A stretch of DNA of 64,000 nt from Mobilicoccus massiliensis (GCF_000826525.2 NZ_LN651331.1:154322-218321); one strand, 5' to 3'; counted from the stretch's first letter, positions 26,305-34,353 are shown. Numbers and translations are program-made. Notes: generated from the letters alone by a model not told the origin.

Positions 26305-27005
26305 CCGACGCGAACGACGGAGCGGGCGGGGCAACAGCGGCGGGACAGGCGCCGGCCGTGGTCGTCGCCGACGATCACCCGATGTGGCGGGACGCGGTGG
26401 CCCGGGATCTGGAGTCGGCCGGGATGCGGGTCGTCGCGACGGCCGCGGACGGGCGGGCCGCCATCGACCGCACGATCGCCGTGCGCCCCGACGTGCTCGT
26501 GCTCGACCTCAACCTGCCCGTGGTGCACGGGGTGCAGGTGTGTCGCCGCCTGCAGGAGGCGGTGCCGGAGGTGCGGATCCTCGTGCTCTCGGCGAGTGGC
26601 GAGGCCGACGACGTGCTGCAGGCCGTCAAGGAGGGGGCGACGGGGTACCTCGTGAAGTCGGCGAGCCGCGAGGAGTTCCTCGACGCGGTGCGACGCACCG
26701 CGGACGGCCGGGCCGTGTTCACCCCCGGACTCGCCGGCCTCGTGCTCGGGGAGTTCCGCCGGCTGGCCGTCGAACCGGTGGCCGAGGATCCGGCGCCGGA
26801 GCTCACGCCGCGGGAGACCGAGATCCTGCGGTACGTCGCCACGGGCATGAGCTACCGCGAGATCGCCGAGACGCTCGTCGTCAGCCACCGCACCGTGCAG
26901 AACCACGTGCAGAACACCCTCGGCAAGCTGCAGTTGCACAACCGGGTGCAGCTCGCCCGGTACGCCGTGGCCAAGGGCATCGTCGACGCCGAGGAAACGG
27001 GCTGA
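26301..27005 (+). CDS. NarL/LuxR-type response regulator
   Basis: A 234-residue regulator: receiver domain with VVADDHPMWRD, acceptor Asp69 in VLVLDLNLP, LSASGE and GYLVKSAS with the conserved lysine, followed by a LuxR-type helix-turn-helix LTPRETEILRYVATGMSYREIA near residues 168-225. All phosphorylation residues are intact. The ATG overlaps the kinase stop, so the two form a cognate pair. Targets are not evident in the window. Confidence 0.93.
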   Translation: MTDANDGAGGATAAGQAPAVVVADDHPMWRDAVARDLESAGMRVVATAADGRAAIDRTIAVRPDVLVLDLNLPVVHGVQVCRRLQEAVPEVRILVLSASGEADDVLQAVKEGATGYLVKSASREEFLDAVRRTADGRAVFTPGLAGLVLGEFRRLAVEPVAEDPAPELTPRETEILRYVATGMSYREIAETLVVSHRTVQNHVQNTLGKLQLHNRVQLARYAVAKGIVDAEETG

Positions 27006-27105
27006 GCCCCTGCCGGCCCGGCGCCGTCCCCGGGGGAAACCCGCCTCGATCGCTGATGTATGCCCGGTGGGCGAACCCGTGGGCTTGGCGTGCGCCGGCT
27101 CCCAT

Positions 27106-27111
27106 TACCCT
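27106..27111 (+). promoter_or_regulatory. -10 box, leaderless aroG
   Basis: TACCCT lies 6 nt before the GTG start of aroG. TTGGCG at 27085-27090 could be the -35 box at a 15-bp spacing. No ribosome site is present. Confidence 0.55.
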
Positions 27112-27117
27112 GGCCGG

Positions 27118-28482
27118 GTGACTGCGAACGACACCCTCACCTGGGCCGACCTGCCCGCACGCCAGCAACCGGTGTGGCCGGACGCCGACGCGCTGGCCGC
27201 CGCACAGCGCACGTTGTCGACCTATCCGCCGCTGGTGTTCGCCGGCGAGTGCGACATCCTGCGCCGTCGCCTCGGTGACGCGGCCCGCGGCGAGGCGTTC
27301 GTCCTCATGGGCGGCGACTGCGCCGAGACGTTCGCGTCGGCCACAGCCGACAACATCCGTGACCGGGTCAAGACGATCCTGCAGATGGCCGCCGTGCTCA
27401 CGTACGGCGCGAGCCTGCCGGTGGTCAAGATCGGGCGCATGGCCGGGCAGTACGCCAAGCCGCGCAGCAAGAACACCGAGACGCGCGGCGACGTCGAGCT
27501 GCCGGCCTACCGCGGCGACATGGTCAACGACTTCGCGTTCGACGAGGCGTCGCGCACCCCCGACCCCCAGCGACTCCTGCGCGCCTACCACGCGAGCTCG
27601 GCCACGCTCAACCTCGTGCGCGCGTTCACCCAGGGTGGCTTCGCCGACCTGCGGCACGTGCACGACTGGAACCGCGGGTTCATGTCGAACAAGGCGAACA
27701 AGCGCTACGAGCGCATCGCCCGCGACATCGATCGCGCGATGCGGTTCATGAACGCGTGCGGTGTCGACTTCGAGGCGCTGCGCCGGGTCGACGTGTGGGC
27801 CAGTCACGAGGCGCTGCTGCTCGACTACGAGAAGCCGCTGACCCGCATCGACTCGCGCACCGGGCGCCCCTACGGCACCTCCGGGCACTTCCTGTGGGTC
27901 GGTGAGCGCACCCGTGAGCGCGAGGGCGCGCACCTCGATTACGTCGAGCGCATCACCAACCCCATCGGGGTCAAGCTCGGGCCGACGGCCACGGGCGAGG
28001 ACGCCGTCGAGCTGCTCGAGCGGCTCGACCCCGATCGCGACCCCGGCCGGCTCACGTTCATCACGCGAATGGGGCAGGACAAGATCCGGGAGGCGCTGCC
28101 GCCCATCCTCGAGGCGGTCAAGGCCTCCGGTCACCTGCCCACGTGGGTGTGCGATCCGATGCACGGCAACACGTTCTCCACCGAGAACGGGTACAAGACA
28201 CGCCGGTTCGAAGACATCGTCGAGGAGGTGCGGGGCTTCTTCGAGGCGCACGCCCAGGTGGGCACCCACCCCGGCGGCCTCCACGTCGAGCTGACCGGCA
28301 ACGACGTCACCGAATGCCTCGGCGGAGTCATGCACCTCGAGGACGCCGACCTCGAGCGACGCTACGAGACGCTCTGCGACCCGCGGCTCAACCACCAGCA
28401 GAGCCTCGAGCTGGCGTTCGTCGTCGCCGAGATGCTCGCCGAGCGCACCGGCGGGATCGCCGCCGACGAGCCGGGGGACTGA
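27118..28482 (+). CDS. aroG: Class II DAHP synthase
   Basis: This enzyme condenses phosphoenolpyruvate and erythrose-4-phosphate in the first step of the shikimate pathway. The 454-residue plant-like class II form is clear: MGGDCAETF, KIGRMAGQYAKPRS, KRYERIARDIDRAMRFM, SHEALLLDYE and WVCDPMHGNT. Rv2178c is the counterpart in M. tuberculosis and lies at the same place relative to pknL. The GTG start fits the leaderless promoter; an upstream in-frame ATG at 27067 would add 17 unlike residues. Confidence 0.95.
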   Translation: MTANDTLTWADLPARQQPVWPDADALAAAQRTLSTYPPLVFAGECDILRRRLGDAARGEAFVLMGGDCAETFASATADNIRDRVKTILQMAAVLTYGASLPVVKIGRMAGQYAKPRSKNTETRGDVELPAYRGDMVNDFAFDEASRTPDPQRLLRAYHASSATLNLVRAFTQGGFADLRHVHDWNRGFMSNKANKRYERIARDIDRAMRFMNACGVDFEALRRVDVWASHEALLLDYEKPLTRIDSRTGRPYGTSGHFLWVGERTREREGAHLDYVERITNPIGVKLGPTATGEDAVELLERLDPDRDPGRLTFITRMGQDKIREALPPILEAVKASGHLPTWVCDPMHGNTFSTENGYKTRRFEDIVEEVRGFFEAHAQVGTHPGGLHVELTGNDVTECLGGVMHLEDADLERRYETLCDPRLNHQQSLELAFVVAEMLAERTGGIAADEPGD

Positions 28483-28491
28483 GCCGGCGCC

Positions 28492-29088
28492 GTGAGCGAT
28501 CCGCTCGACGAGCTACGCGACCCGACCCCGCTGCCGCCCGGGCAGCGGGAGGTGCCGCTACGCCCGATGCACTACGGGCGGGTGCCGCGCGTCGACCTCG
28601 CCTCGTGGTCCCTGACGATCGAAGGGGCCACGGTCGACGGGTCGATGACACGGCTGCTATGGGCGGATCTCGAGTCGCTGCCGCACATCGAGGTCCGCGC
28701 CGACCACCACTGCGTGTCACGACGCAGTACGACGGGGCTCGTCTGGGGAGGCATCCCCGCGCGGGCGATCGTCGAGCTCGCGCCGCCGGCGCGTGAGGCC
28801 CAGTGGGTGCTCGCGTCGGCGGCGTACGGCTACCACGCCAACATCACCGTGGACGATCTGCTGTCGTCGCGTTCGCTGCTCGCCACCCATCTCGACGGCG
28901 AGCCCCTCGCACCGGAGCACGGGTGGCCGATGCGGCTCGTCCTCCCACACCTGTACGGGTTCAAGGGGCCCAAGTGGCTCATGGCGCTGGAGTACCTCGC
29001 CACACCGCAGCGCGGGTTCTGGGAGGAACGCGGCTATCACTTCACCGGTGACGTGTGGCGCGAGGAGCGGTACGCCCACCAGGAGTGA
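28492..29088 (+). CDS. Sulfite-oxidase-type molybdopterin-binding protein
   Basis: At 198 residues this is the bare oxidoreductase molybdopterin-binding domain. The cofactor-ligand cysteine is Cys74 in ADHHCVSRRSTTGLVWGG, and the later WPMRLVLPHLYGFKGPKWL block is typical. There is no Tat signal and no haem or dimerisation domain, so it is cytoplasmic and needs a partner electron acceptor not seen here. The GTG start is 9 bp after aroG. Confidence 0.88.
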   Translation: MSDPLDELRDPTPLPPGQREVPLRPMHYGRVPRVDLASWSLTIEGATVDGSMTRLLWADLESLPHIEVRADHHCVSRRSTTGLVWGGIPARAIVELAPPAREAQWVLASAAYGYHANITVDDLLSSRSLLATHLDGEPLAPEHGWPMRLVLPHLYGFKGPKWLMALEYLATPQRGFWEERGYHFTGDVWREERYAHQE

Positions 29089-29124
29089 GGCGACTCTCCA
29101 GGCGCTTCGCTCGGGTGATCTCGA

Positions 29125-31260
29125 TCAGACGACGTTGAGGACGACCCGGCTGCCCTGGGGAGCGGTGGCGCCCTGGGGCTCGGTGGAGCGGGCCAGGCCG
29201 AGCACGCCGCCGAGGATGCGGTTGACCTTGACCTCGAACCCCGCATTCTTGAGCTTGGCCACGGCCTCGCGTTCGCTGAGGCCCTGCACGGGCGGCACCG
29301 CGACCATGACCGGGCCCTTGCTCACGGTGAGGGTGATCTCGTCGCCCTTGTGGAGGGTGCCGGTGGGAGAGGTCGAGACGATCGAGCCCGCGGGCACGGT
29401 GCGGCTGTTGACGCGTTCGTCGGCGACCGTGACGGTGATGCCGAACTTCTCGAGCCGGGCCTGCGCGTCGGCCAACGGCATGCCGGGGATGTCGTCGACG
29501 GGCACCGGCTGGCGTCCCTTGCTCACGACGAGGGTGACGGTGGTGTCGGGCTTGGACGAGGTGCCCTTGGCGGGCTCGGTGCGGACGACCTCGCCCTTCG
29601 GGACCTCGTCGTCGTAGACCTCTCGAACGGTGGCGGCCGGCGCGAGATGCGCCTCGGTGACGGCGGCTCTCGCCTGCTCGACCCCGAGACCGGTGACGTC
29701 GGGCACGTCGTAGCGCTCGGGACCCTTGCTCACGACGATCGTCACGGGGGTTCCTCGGCGCACCACCGTGCCCGGCTGCACGTCGGTGTTCATCACCGAG
29801 TCGGCCGGCGCAGTCTCCGAGAACTGCTGCTCGGTGACCGGCACGAGGTCGTTGTCGCGCACCGCCTGCTCGGCCGCCACGGTGTCGAGACCGGTGAGGG
29901 TCGGGACGGTGCGCTCTCCCGGAGGCCCGAACCACCAGTACGCGGCGCCGCCCGCGGCGATGAGGGCCGCGGCGAGAGCGAGGAGGAGCGCGGTGCGGCG
30001 GCCGTGTCGTCGGGTGGCGTCGGGGGCGTCCGGGGGTGACGGGTCGGTGTTCTCGGCCGGGCCGGAGGCGGTCGTGGCGGGGTTTCCGGCGGCGGCCGCG
30101 GACGAGCCGGAGCGCGCGAGTCGGGGGATCGTCTGCGTCTCGCGGCGGAGGGGACGGGTGAGGTGCTGCTCGCGGGATCGCGTGACGGCGCCGACCCCGG
30201 CGAAGGACTTCTCGTGGGCCTCCTCGGCAGCAGCCGCGCCGGTGGCCTCCATCCGGTCGGGGCGGTGGTCGAGCACCTGCGTCGGCAGCCCGAGCCGGGT
30301 GGTGCGCACGGCCGCGAGGAAGTCTGCGGCGGTGGCGTAGCGATCGTCGGGGTTCGTGCGGGTGGCGCGGGCGACGAGTTCGTCGAGGGCGCCGGGGAGT
30401 TCGGGTACCTGATCCGAGGGCCGTGCCAGGGTGCCGTTGACGTGCTGCCAGGCGATGTGGATGGGGGAGTCGCCCTCGACGGCGGGCGTGCCGGTGAGCA
30501 TCTCGTGGAGCACCAGGCCGGCGGTGTAGAGATCGGTGCGTTCGTCGGAGCGGCCGTGCTCGACCTGCTCGGGGGCGAGGTACGCGACGGTGCCGAGGAG
30601 CGGGCCCGTGCGTCCCGTGGCGGTGCTCGTCCCCATCGCGCGGGCGAGCCCGAAGTCGGCGACCTTGACGTGGCGGTGGCCGGAGGTGCCGCCGCGGGCT
30701 CCGTCGTGTCGGCCAACGCCGTCGTCTGAGTGCTCATCGCCGGGCTCGGGGGAGTCGTCGTCGTCTGGGTCGTGCGGATCGTGCGGGTCGTGTGAGTCGT
30801 GTGAGTCGCACGAGACGAGGACGTTCTCGGGCTTGATGTCGCGGTGGAGGATGCCCTTGCGGTGGGCGGCCTGCAGGGCCTGGAGGACGTCGGCGGCGAT
30901 GTCGAGGGCCTCTCGCGGGGTGAGGGCTCCGTGGTCGGCGAGCAGGTCGCGCAGGGTCTGGCCGTCGACGAACTCCATCGCGAGGAAGAGGAGGCCGTCG
31001 TCCTCGCCCTGGTCGAAGACCGCGACGACGTTCGGATGCGAGAGCCTCGCCGCGGCCCGCGCCTCGCGGCGGAACCGGGTGACGAAATCGGGATCGCGGG
31101 CGAGGTCGGGGCGCATGACCTTGAGGGCGACCTGACGGTCGAGGCGCGTGTCGAGGGCGGCGTAGACACTGCCCATGCCGCCGTCGGCGATGTGGGTGAG
31201 CACCGTGTAGCGGCCGTCGACCGTGCGGCCGACGAGCTCGTCCTGCTCCACGCTCGCCAC
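29125..31260 (-). CDS. PASTA-domain Ser/Thr protein kinase
   Basis: The 711-residue membrane kinase has an N-terminal catalytic domain (GGMGSVYAALDT, VALKVM, HRDIKPENV, ADFGLA), a basic linker, one membrane helix (about residues 425-445) and four extracellular PASTA repeats that in relatives bind peptidoglycan fragments or lipid II. Between HRDIKPENVLV and the DFG motif sits an unusual 45-residue His/Asp-rich insertion. Next to it, divergent, is the Rv2175c-like DNA-binding protein, as for pknL in M. tuberculosis, but I recall PknL lacking PASTA domains. The start is GTG. Confidence 0.94.
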   Translation of the reverse strand: MASVEQDELVGRTVDGRYTVLTHIADGGMGSVYAALDTRLDRQVALKVMRPDLARDPDFVTRFRREARAAARLSHPNVVAVFDQGEDDGLLFLAMEFVDGQTLRDLLADHGALTPREALDIAADVLQALQAAHRKGILHRDIKPENVLVSCDSHDSHDPHDPHDPDDDDSPEPGDEHSDDGVGRHDGARGGTSGHRHVKVADFGLARAMGTSTATGRTGPLLGTVAYLAPEQVEHGRSDERTDLYTAGLVLHEMLTGTPAVEGDSPIHIAWQHVNGTLARPSDQVPELPGALDELVARATRTNPDDRYATAADFLAAVRTTRLGLPTQVLDHRPDRMEATGAAAAEEAHEKSFAGVGAVTRSREQHLTRPLRRETQTIPRLARSGSSAAAAGNPATTASGPAENTDPSPPDAPDATRRHGRRTALLLALAAALIAAGGAAYWWFGPPGERTVPTLTGLDTVAAEQAVRDNDLVPVTEQQFSETAPADSVMNTDVQPGTVVRRGTPVTIVVSKGPERYDVPDVTGLGVEQARAAVTEAHLAPAATVREVYDDEVPKGEVVRTEPAKGTSSKPDTTVTLVVSKGRQPVPVDDIPGMPLADAQARLEKFGITVTVADERVNSRTVPAGSIVSTSPTGTLHKGDEITLTVSKGPVMVAVPPVQGLSEREAVAKLKNAGFEVKVNRILGGVLGLARSTEPQGATAPQGSRVVLNVV
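30767..30811. repeat. Five 9-bp units inside the kinase domain
   Basis: GGGTCGTGC-like units repeat five times. On the coding (minus) strand they encode alternating His-Asp with Ser or Pro. The repeat lies in the loop just before the DFG motif of the kinase. Confidence 0.8.
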
Positions 31261-31321
31261 GGTCGGCAGTCTAGGGCGCCCGGTGCGGTCGACGGCTGTG
31301 CGGCGCGCGGAGCCGCTCTGG

Positions 31322-31327
31322 CACTCT
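31322..31327 (+). promoter_or_regulatory. Possible -10 box, leaderless Rv2175c-like gene
   Basis: CACTCT is 6 nt before the GTG start of the DNA-binding protein. It keeps only A2 and T6 of the -10 consensus. The divergent kinase starts 73 bp away. Confidence 0.35.
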
Positions 31328-31333
31328 GGTGGG

Positions 31334-31729
31334 GTGACCGATCAGCAGTTCCCCACCGACGCCGACCTGCTCGCCGGGCTGGAGACCCTCGTCGACGCCT
31401 GGATCTCCGTGCCCGAGGCCGCCGAGCTGCAGGGCGTCTCGCTCTCGGCCGTGCGCACCCAGATCAAGGATCGCGAGTTCGTCGCCGTACGCCGCGGCCC
31501 CAACAACGCCGTGTACATCCCGGCCGCGTTCGTCACCGCCGAGGGTCCGCTCGCCAACCTGCACGGGACGATCGTCGTGCTCGCCGACGGCGGCATGAAC
31601 GACCTCGAGCTCCTCACGTGGCTCTTCACCCCGCAGGAGGGACTCGTCGGCGACGGCGCTCCCATGAGCGCCCTGCTCGCCGGGCAGAAGACCGAGGTTC
31701 GGCGCCGGGCCATGGAGACCGCGTTCTGA
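31334..31729 (+). CDS. Rv2175c-like DNA-binding protein
   Basis: This 131-residue protein has a winged helix-turn-helix (WISVPEAAELQGVSLSAVRTQIKDREFV) and a C-terminal domain (LANLHGTIVVLADGGMNDLELLTWLFTP). Rv2175c of M. tuberculosis is a DNA-binding protein phosphorylated by PknL on its N-terminal region, which reduces binding. Here the gene is divergent from the PASTA kinase, so the same control is likely. The N-terminus DQQFPTDADLLAG holds one Thr that could be the target. The stop codon lies inside a 12-bp tandem repeat. Confidence 0.9.
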   Translation: MTDQQFPTDADLLAGLETLVDAWISVPEAAELQGVSLSAVRTQIKDREFVAVRRGPNNAVYIPAAFVTAEGPLANLHGTIVVLADGGMNDLELLTWLFTPQEGLVGDGAPMSALLAGQKTEVRRRAMETAF

Positions 31730-31758
31730 CGTCGGTTCTGACGTCGGTTCTGACGCCG
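31723..31758. repeat. Three 12-bp tandem units with in-frame stops
   Basis: GTTCTGACGTCG occurs twice exactly and once with one change. The first unit contains the stop of the Rv2175c-like gene. Since 12 is a multiple of three, the frame meets TGA three times in succession. Confidence 0.85.
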
Positions 31759-31768
31759 ACGCGACCGG

Positions 31769-32929
31769 TCAGGCGTCGCGACGGGTGGCGAGGTCGACGA
31801 GGGCGGAGAGCGCGGCGCGGCCCTCGGAGGTGAGGCCGGTGACCTGGGCCAGGTGGTCCCGAGCGGTGGCGGTGCCGGCGTCGATGAGCCGCTCGAGCCG
31901 TTCGACGGCGCCGGCGTCGAGGATCGCCTGCCGCATCGAGGCGATCTCGTCCTCGGTGAGGTCGGGGTCGCCCACCCGCTCTCGCAGGAGCCGCGCGCCG
32001 GGGGAGTCCTCGGCCCCGAGCGCGAGGGCGAGGAGCACCGTGCGCTTGCCCTCGCGCAGGTCGTCGCCGGCGGGTTTTCCGGTGGCGGCGGGGTCTCCGA
32101 AGACTCCGAGCACGTCGTCGCGGAACTGGAAGGCCTCACCCAGCGCGAGACCGTATTCGCGCAGGTGAGAGGCATCGGCATCGGACACCCCCGCGGCGCC
32201 GGCGCCGATGAGCAGGGGATGCGCCACGCTGTACTGGGCGCTCTTGTAGCGCACGACCGACCGGCTGCGCGCGACGCGCGCGGCCTCGTCGAGGTCGGTC
32301 CAGCCGGTCACGGCGACGTGCATGTCGAGAAACTGCCCGGCCATGAGATGGCTGCGCATCTCGTCGAAGACGACCCGCGCGCGAACGAGTTCGTCGTCCG
32401 GCAGGCCGGCACGGGCGAACATCTCGTCGCACCACACGAGGCAGAGGTTGCCGGCGAGGACGGCCCCGGCGAGCCCGTACCGCTCGGGAGGGCCGGCCCA
32501 GCCGCGTGTGACGTGCTCGTCGGCGAACGCGACGTGCGCCGTCGGGCGGCCGCGACGGGTGCGTGAGTCGTCCATGACGTCGTCGTGGAGCAGTGCCGCG
32601 GCCTGGAACATCTCCATCGCGGCGGCCACCGTGGCGATGCCGTCGGTGTGCGTGCCTCCGAAGCCGCGATAACCCCACTCGCAGAAGGCCGCCCGCAGCC
32701 GTTTGCCGCCGGCGAGGAGGTCTGCGACGGCGTCGACGAGCGGAACCACGTCGCTGCCGAGCGGAGCCAGGACCCCGCGTTGCCGCGTGATCTCGTCGTC
32801 GAGCTCGGCCTGGATGAGGGCGCGGAACGCGTCGAGATCGAGGACGTCGCCGTGACCCCTCGACTCCGCGGTCTCGTGCGCCGCGGGCCGGAACACGTCG
32901 GGAGACGTACGTGGCTCGTGAGTGGACAA
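31769..32929 (-). CDS. Polyprenyl (geranylgeranyl-type) diphosphate synthase
   Basis: This 386-residue prenyl synthase adds isopentenyl units to make C15-C20 or longer diphosphates for menaquinone, carotenoids or lipid carriers. The first Asp-rich motif is HDDVMDDS and the second is FRDDVLG; GGKRLRA binds the diphosphate. The residues before the first motif do not allow a safe prediction of chain length. The TTG start is supported by AGGAGG at 6 nt. Idiosyncratic Arg/Ala tail TRRDA ends the protein. In M. tuberculosis idsA2 (Rv2173) lies at the same place. Confidence 0.93.
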   Translation of the reverse strand: MSTHEPRTSPDVFRPAAHETAESRGHGDVLDLDAFRALIQAELDDEITRQRGVLAPLGSDVVPLVDAVADLLAGGKRLRAAFCEWGYRGFGGTHTDGIATVAAAMEMFQAAALLHDDVMDDSRTRRGRPTAHVAFADEHVTRGWAGPPERYGLAGAVLAGNLCLVWCDEMFARAGLPDDELVRARVVFDEMRSHLMAGQFLDMHVAVTGWTDLDEAARVARSRSVVRYKSAQYSVAHPLLIGAGAAGVSDADASHLREYGLALGEAFQFRDDVLGVFGDPAATGKPAGDDLREGKRTVLLALALGAEDSPGARLLRERVGDPDLTEDEIASMRQAILDAGAVERLERLIDAGTATARDHLAQVTGLTSEGRAALSALVDLATRRDA

Positions 32930-33117
32930 CCGGACCTCCTCGTGGCTCCGCCGAGCCTACGACACCCCTGCGCGGGGGCTGCCGGCGTCCATCGGTGGAG
33001 TGCGTCGGACACGCGGTGGGCAGGCTGACGGTCCCAGGGTCGGGGCGTCTGGAAAGGACGTTCGTGCATGTGTACGCATCGCTGGGTACACGCCGCTGAC
33101 CAGCGCATTCGTCACTG

Positions 33118-33148
33118 TTGACAGGTTGTCGGTGGCGGGGTGTAACCT
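33118..33148 (+). promoter_or_regulatory. Promoter of the SOS mutagenesis cluster
   Basis: A perfect -35 TTGACA (33118-33123) is followed by TGTAAC (33141-33146, 17-bp spacing) or TAACCT (33143-33148, 19-bp spacing). Two LexA boxes begin directly downstream, where they would block the polymerase. Confidence 0.7.
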
Positions 33149-33155
33149 TCTTTCA

Positions 33156-33171
33156 TCGAACAATCGTTCGA
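33156..33171 (+). promoter_or_regulatory. lexA box: LexA (SOS) box 1
   Basis: TCGAACAATCGTTCGA matches the actinobacterial LexA site TCGAAC-N4-GTTCGA at all twelve defined positions. It covers the expected transcription start of the downstream cluster. Confidence 0.92.
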
Positions 33172-33173
33172 AC

Positions 33174-33189
33174 TCGAACACGTGTTCAT
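33174..33189 (+). promoter_or_regulatory. lexA box: LexA (SOS) box 2
   Basis: TCGAACACGTGTTCAT has ten of twelve consensus bases and a perfect GAACACGTGTTC core. Its centre is 18 bp from that of box 1, so two LexA dimers could bind side by side on nearly the same face. Confidence 0.78.
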
Positions 33190-33299
33190 GAATGCGGTGC
33201 TGCTGCCGTTTCGCCTGCCGAGAACCCCGCCCGAGGCATTCGAGGCGGTGGCGCGGCAGGCCCGAAAGAGCAGGCCCGAAAGAGCAAGGAGGGGTGACC

Positions 33300-33608
33300 G
33301 TGCGCAGGTACGACGAGCCGGTACAGGTCCAGACCGCGGACGAGGGCGTCCCCGAGCACGAGGCGAGCCCGCGCCGGTTCATCTGGCACGGGCGGGTGTA
33401 CGACGTCGATGCGGTGCACGACCGGTGGGTCCTGCGGCAACCGTGGTGGCGTCGGGCCCTGGCCTCCGACGGCGGGGCGTGGGCGCTCGAACCCGACCTG
33501 CTCGACGAGCACGTGTGGCGGGTCAGCGCCGTCGCCCGGGGAGCCGGCGTCGGCGTCTACGACCTCGCCCGTGGCCGTCAGTGGCGTCTTCTGCGCGTCG
33601 GTGACTGA
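33300..33608 (+). CDS. DUF6504 family protein
   Basis: The 102-residue protein has the family opening VRRYDEPVQV and then the FIWHGRVYDVDAVHDRWVLRQPWWRR region rich in Trp, and ends LARGRQWRLLRVGD. DUF6504 proteins are typically encoded beside ImuB or DnaE2 in actinobacteria; their activity is unknown. Of two nearby GTG codons I chose 33300, since AGGAGG (33287-33292) is 7 nt away; the one at 33294 is too close. It is the first gene under the twin LexA boxes. Confidence 0.87.
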   Translation: MRRYDEPVQVQTADEGVPEHEASPRRFIWHGRVYDVDAVHDRWVLRQPWWRRALASDGGAWALEPDLLDEHVWRVSAVARGAGVGVYDLARGRQWRLLRVGD

Positions 33609-33757
33609 CCCGCCGGCCTTTTCATCGGCAGGCCCCGTCCGCCTCGTCCGCGTCGTCCGCCTCTGGACCGCCGCGCGCTTCGGGCCGGCGCTCCCATCCG
33701 TCCCGTTCCCGACCTCCATGTTCGCCAGATCCAGTCACCCGTGAGAGAGGCCCGAGC

Positions 33758-34201
33758 ATGACCGCCACCGCCACCTTCGACCTGCTCGATCGCGCCCACG
33801 CCACCCTCGTCCTCGCTCATCGCAGCGAGACGACCAACGACCGCTACATCAACGCCCACCTCGCGACCCTGCGTTCGGCCGCCGCCGTCGTCGCCGATCG
33901 CACCCCGGCCCGAACGAGTCGGCATCCTGGGCGGGGCAGGGGCCGCGGCGTGGCTCCGATGCGCGACACGTGGACGGTGCTCGCCACCCTCGCGCCCGAA
34001 CTCACCGAATGGGCCGACTACTTCGCCCTCTGCGGTGAACGCCGCGGCGCGCTCGAGGCGGGGCAGATCGCGAGTCCGCGTGAGGCCGACGATCTGCTGC
34101 GCGACGCCGAGACCTTTCACGGTCTCGCCCTCGCCGCACTGGGGCTCCCGTTCGACGGTCACGTCGCCGAGCAGGGGCTGGTCGTCGCCGGGCGGGGATG
34201 A
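33758..34201 (+). CDS. SAV_6107-type HEPN domain protein
   Basis: This 147-residue helical protein resembles the SAV_6107 HEPN family: FDLLDRAHATLVLAHRSETTNDRYINAHLATLRSAAAVV, a variable Arg/Gly linker, then TWTVLATLAPELTEWADYFA and READDLLRDAETF. An R-x4-H motif (Arg29, His34) is present, the motif that serves as RNase active site in many HEPN proteins. Whether this subfamily cuts RNA is unknown. The ATG is 149 bp after the DUF6504 gene and 152 bp before dnaE2, so it is probably within the SOS-controlled cluster. Confidence 0.8.
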   Translation: MTATATFDLLDRAHATLVLAHRSETTNDRYINAHLATLRSAAAVVADRTPARTSRHPGRGRGRGVAPMRDTWTVLATLAPELTEWADYFALCGERRGALEAGQIASPREADDLLRDAETFHGLALAALGLPFDGHVAEQGLVVAGRG

Positions 34202-34353
34202 AACGCGTGGCGAGGCACCGCCACATCGAGACATCGAGACGCCACACGGTGGCGCATCGACACGCCGCGAACAGCGTGTCTGTTCGGCAGGCGCGACAGG
34301 TGAGGTGTCGCAGCGGCGGCATCACCGACGAGTATCCGTGAGGGGGAACAGAG

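Noticed and set aside
34268..34286. CGAACA-N7-TGTTCG dyad before dnaE2 as a further LexA box
   Set aside because: The half sites are too far apart; LexA needs CGAAC-N4-GTTCG spacing. It is more likely a small hairpin.
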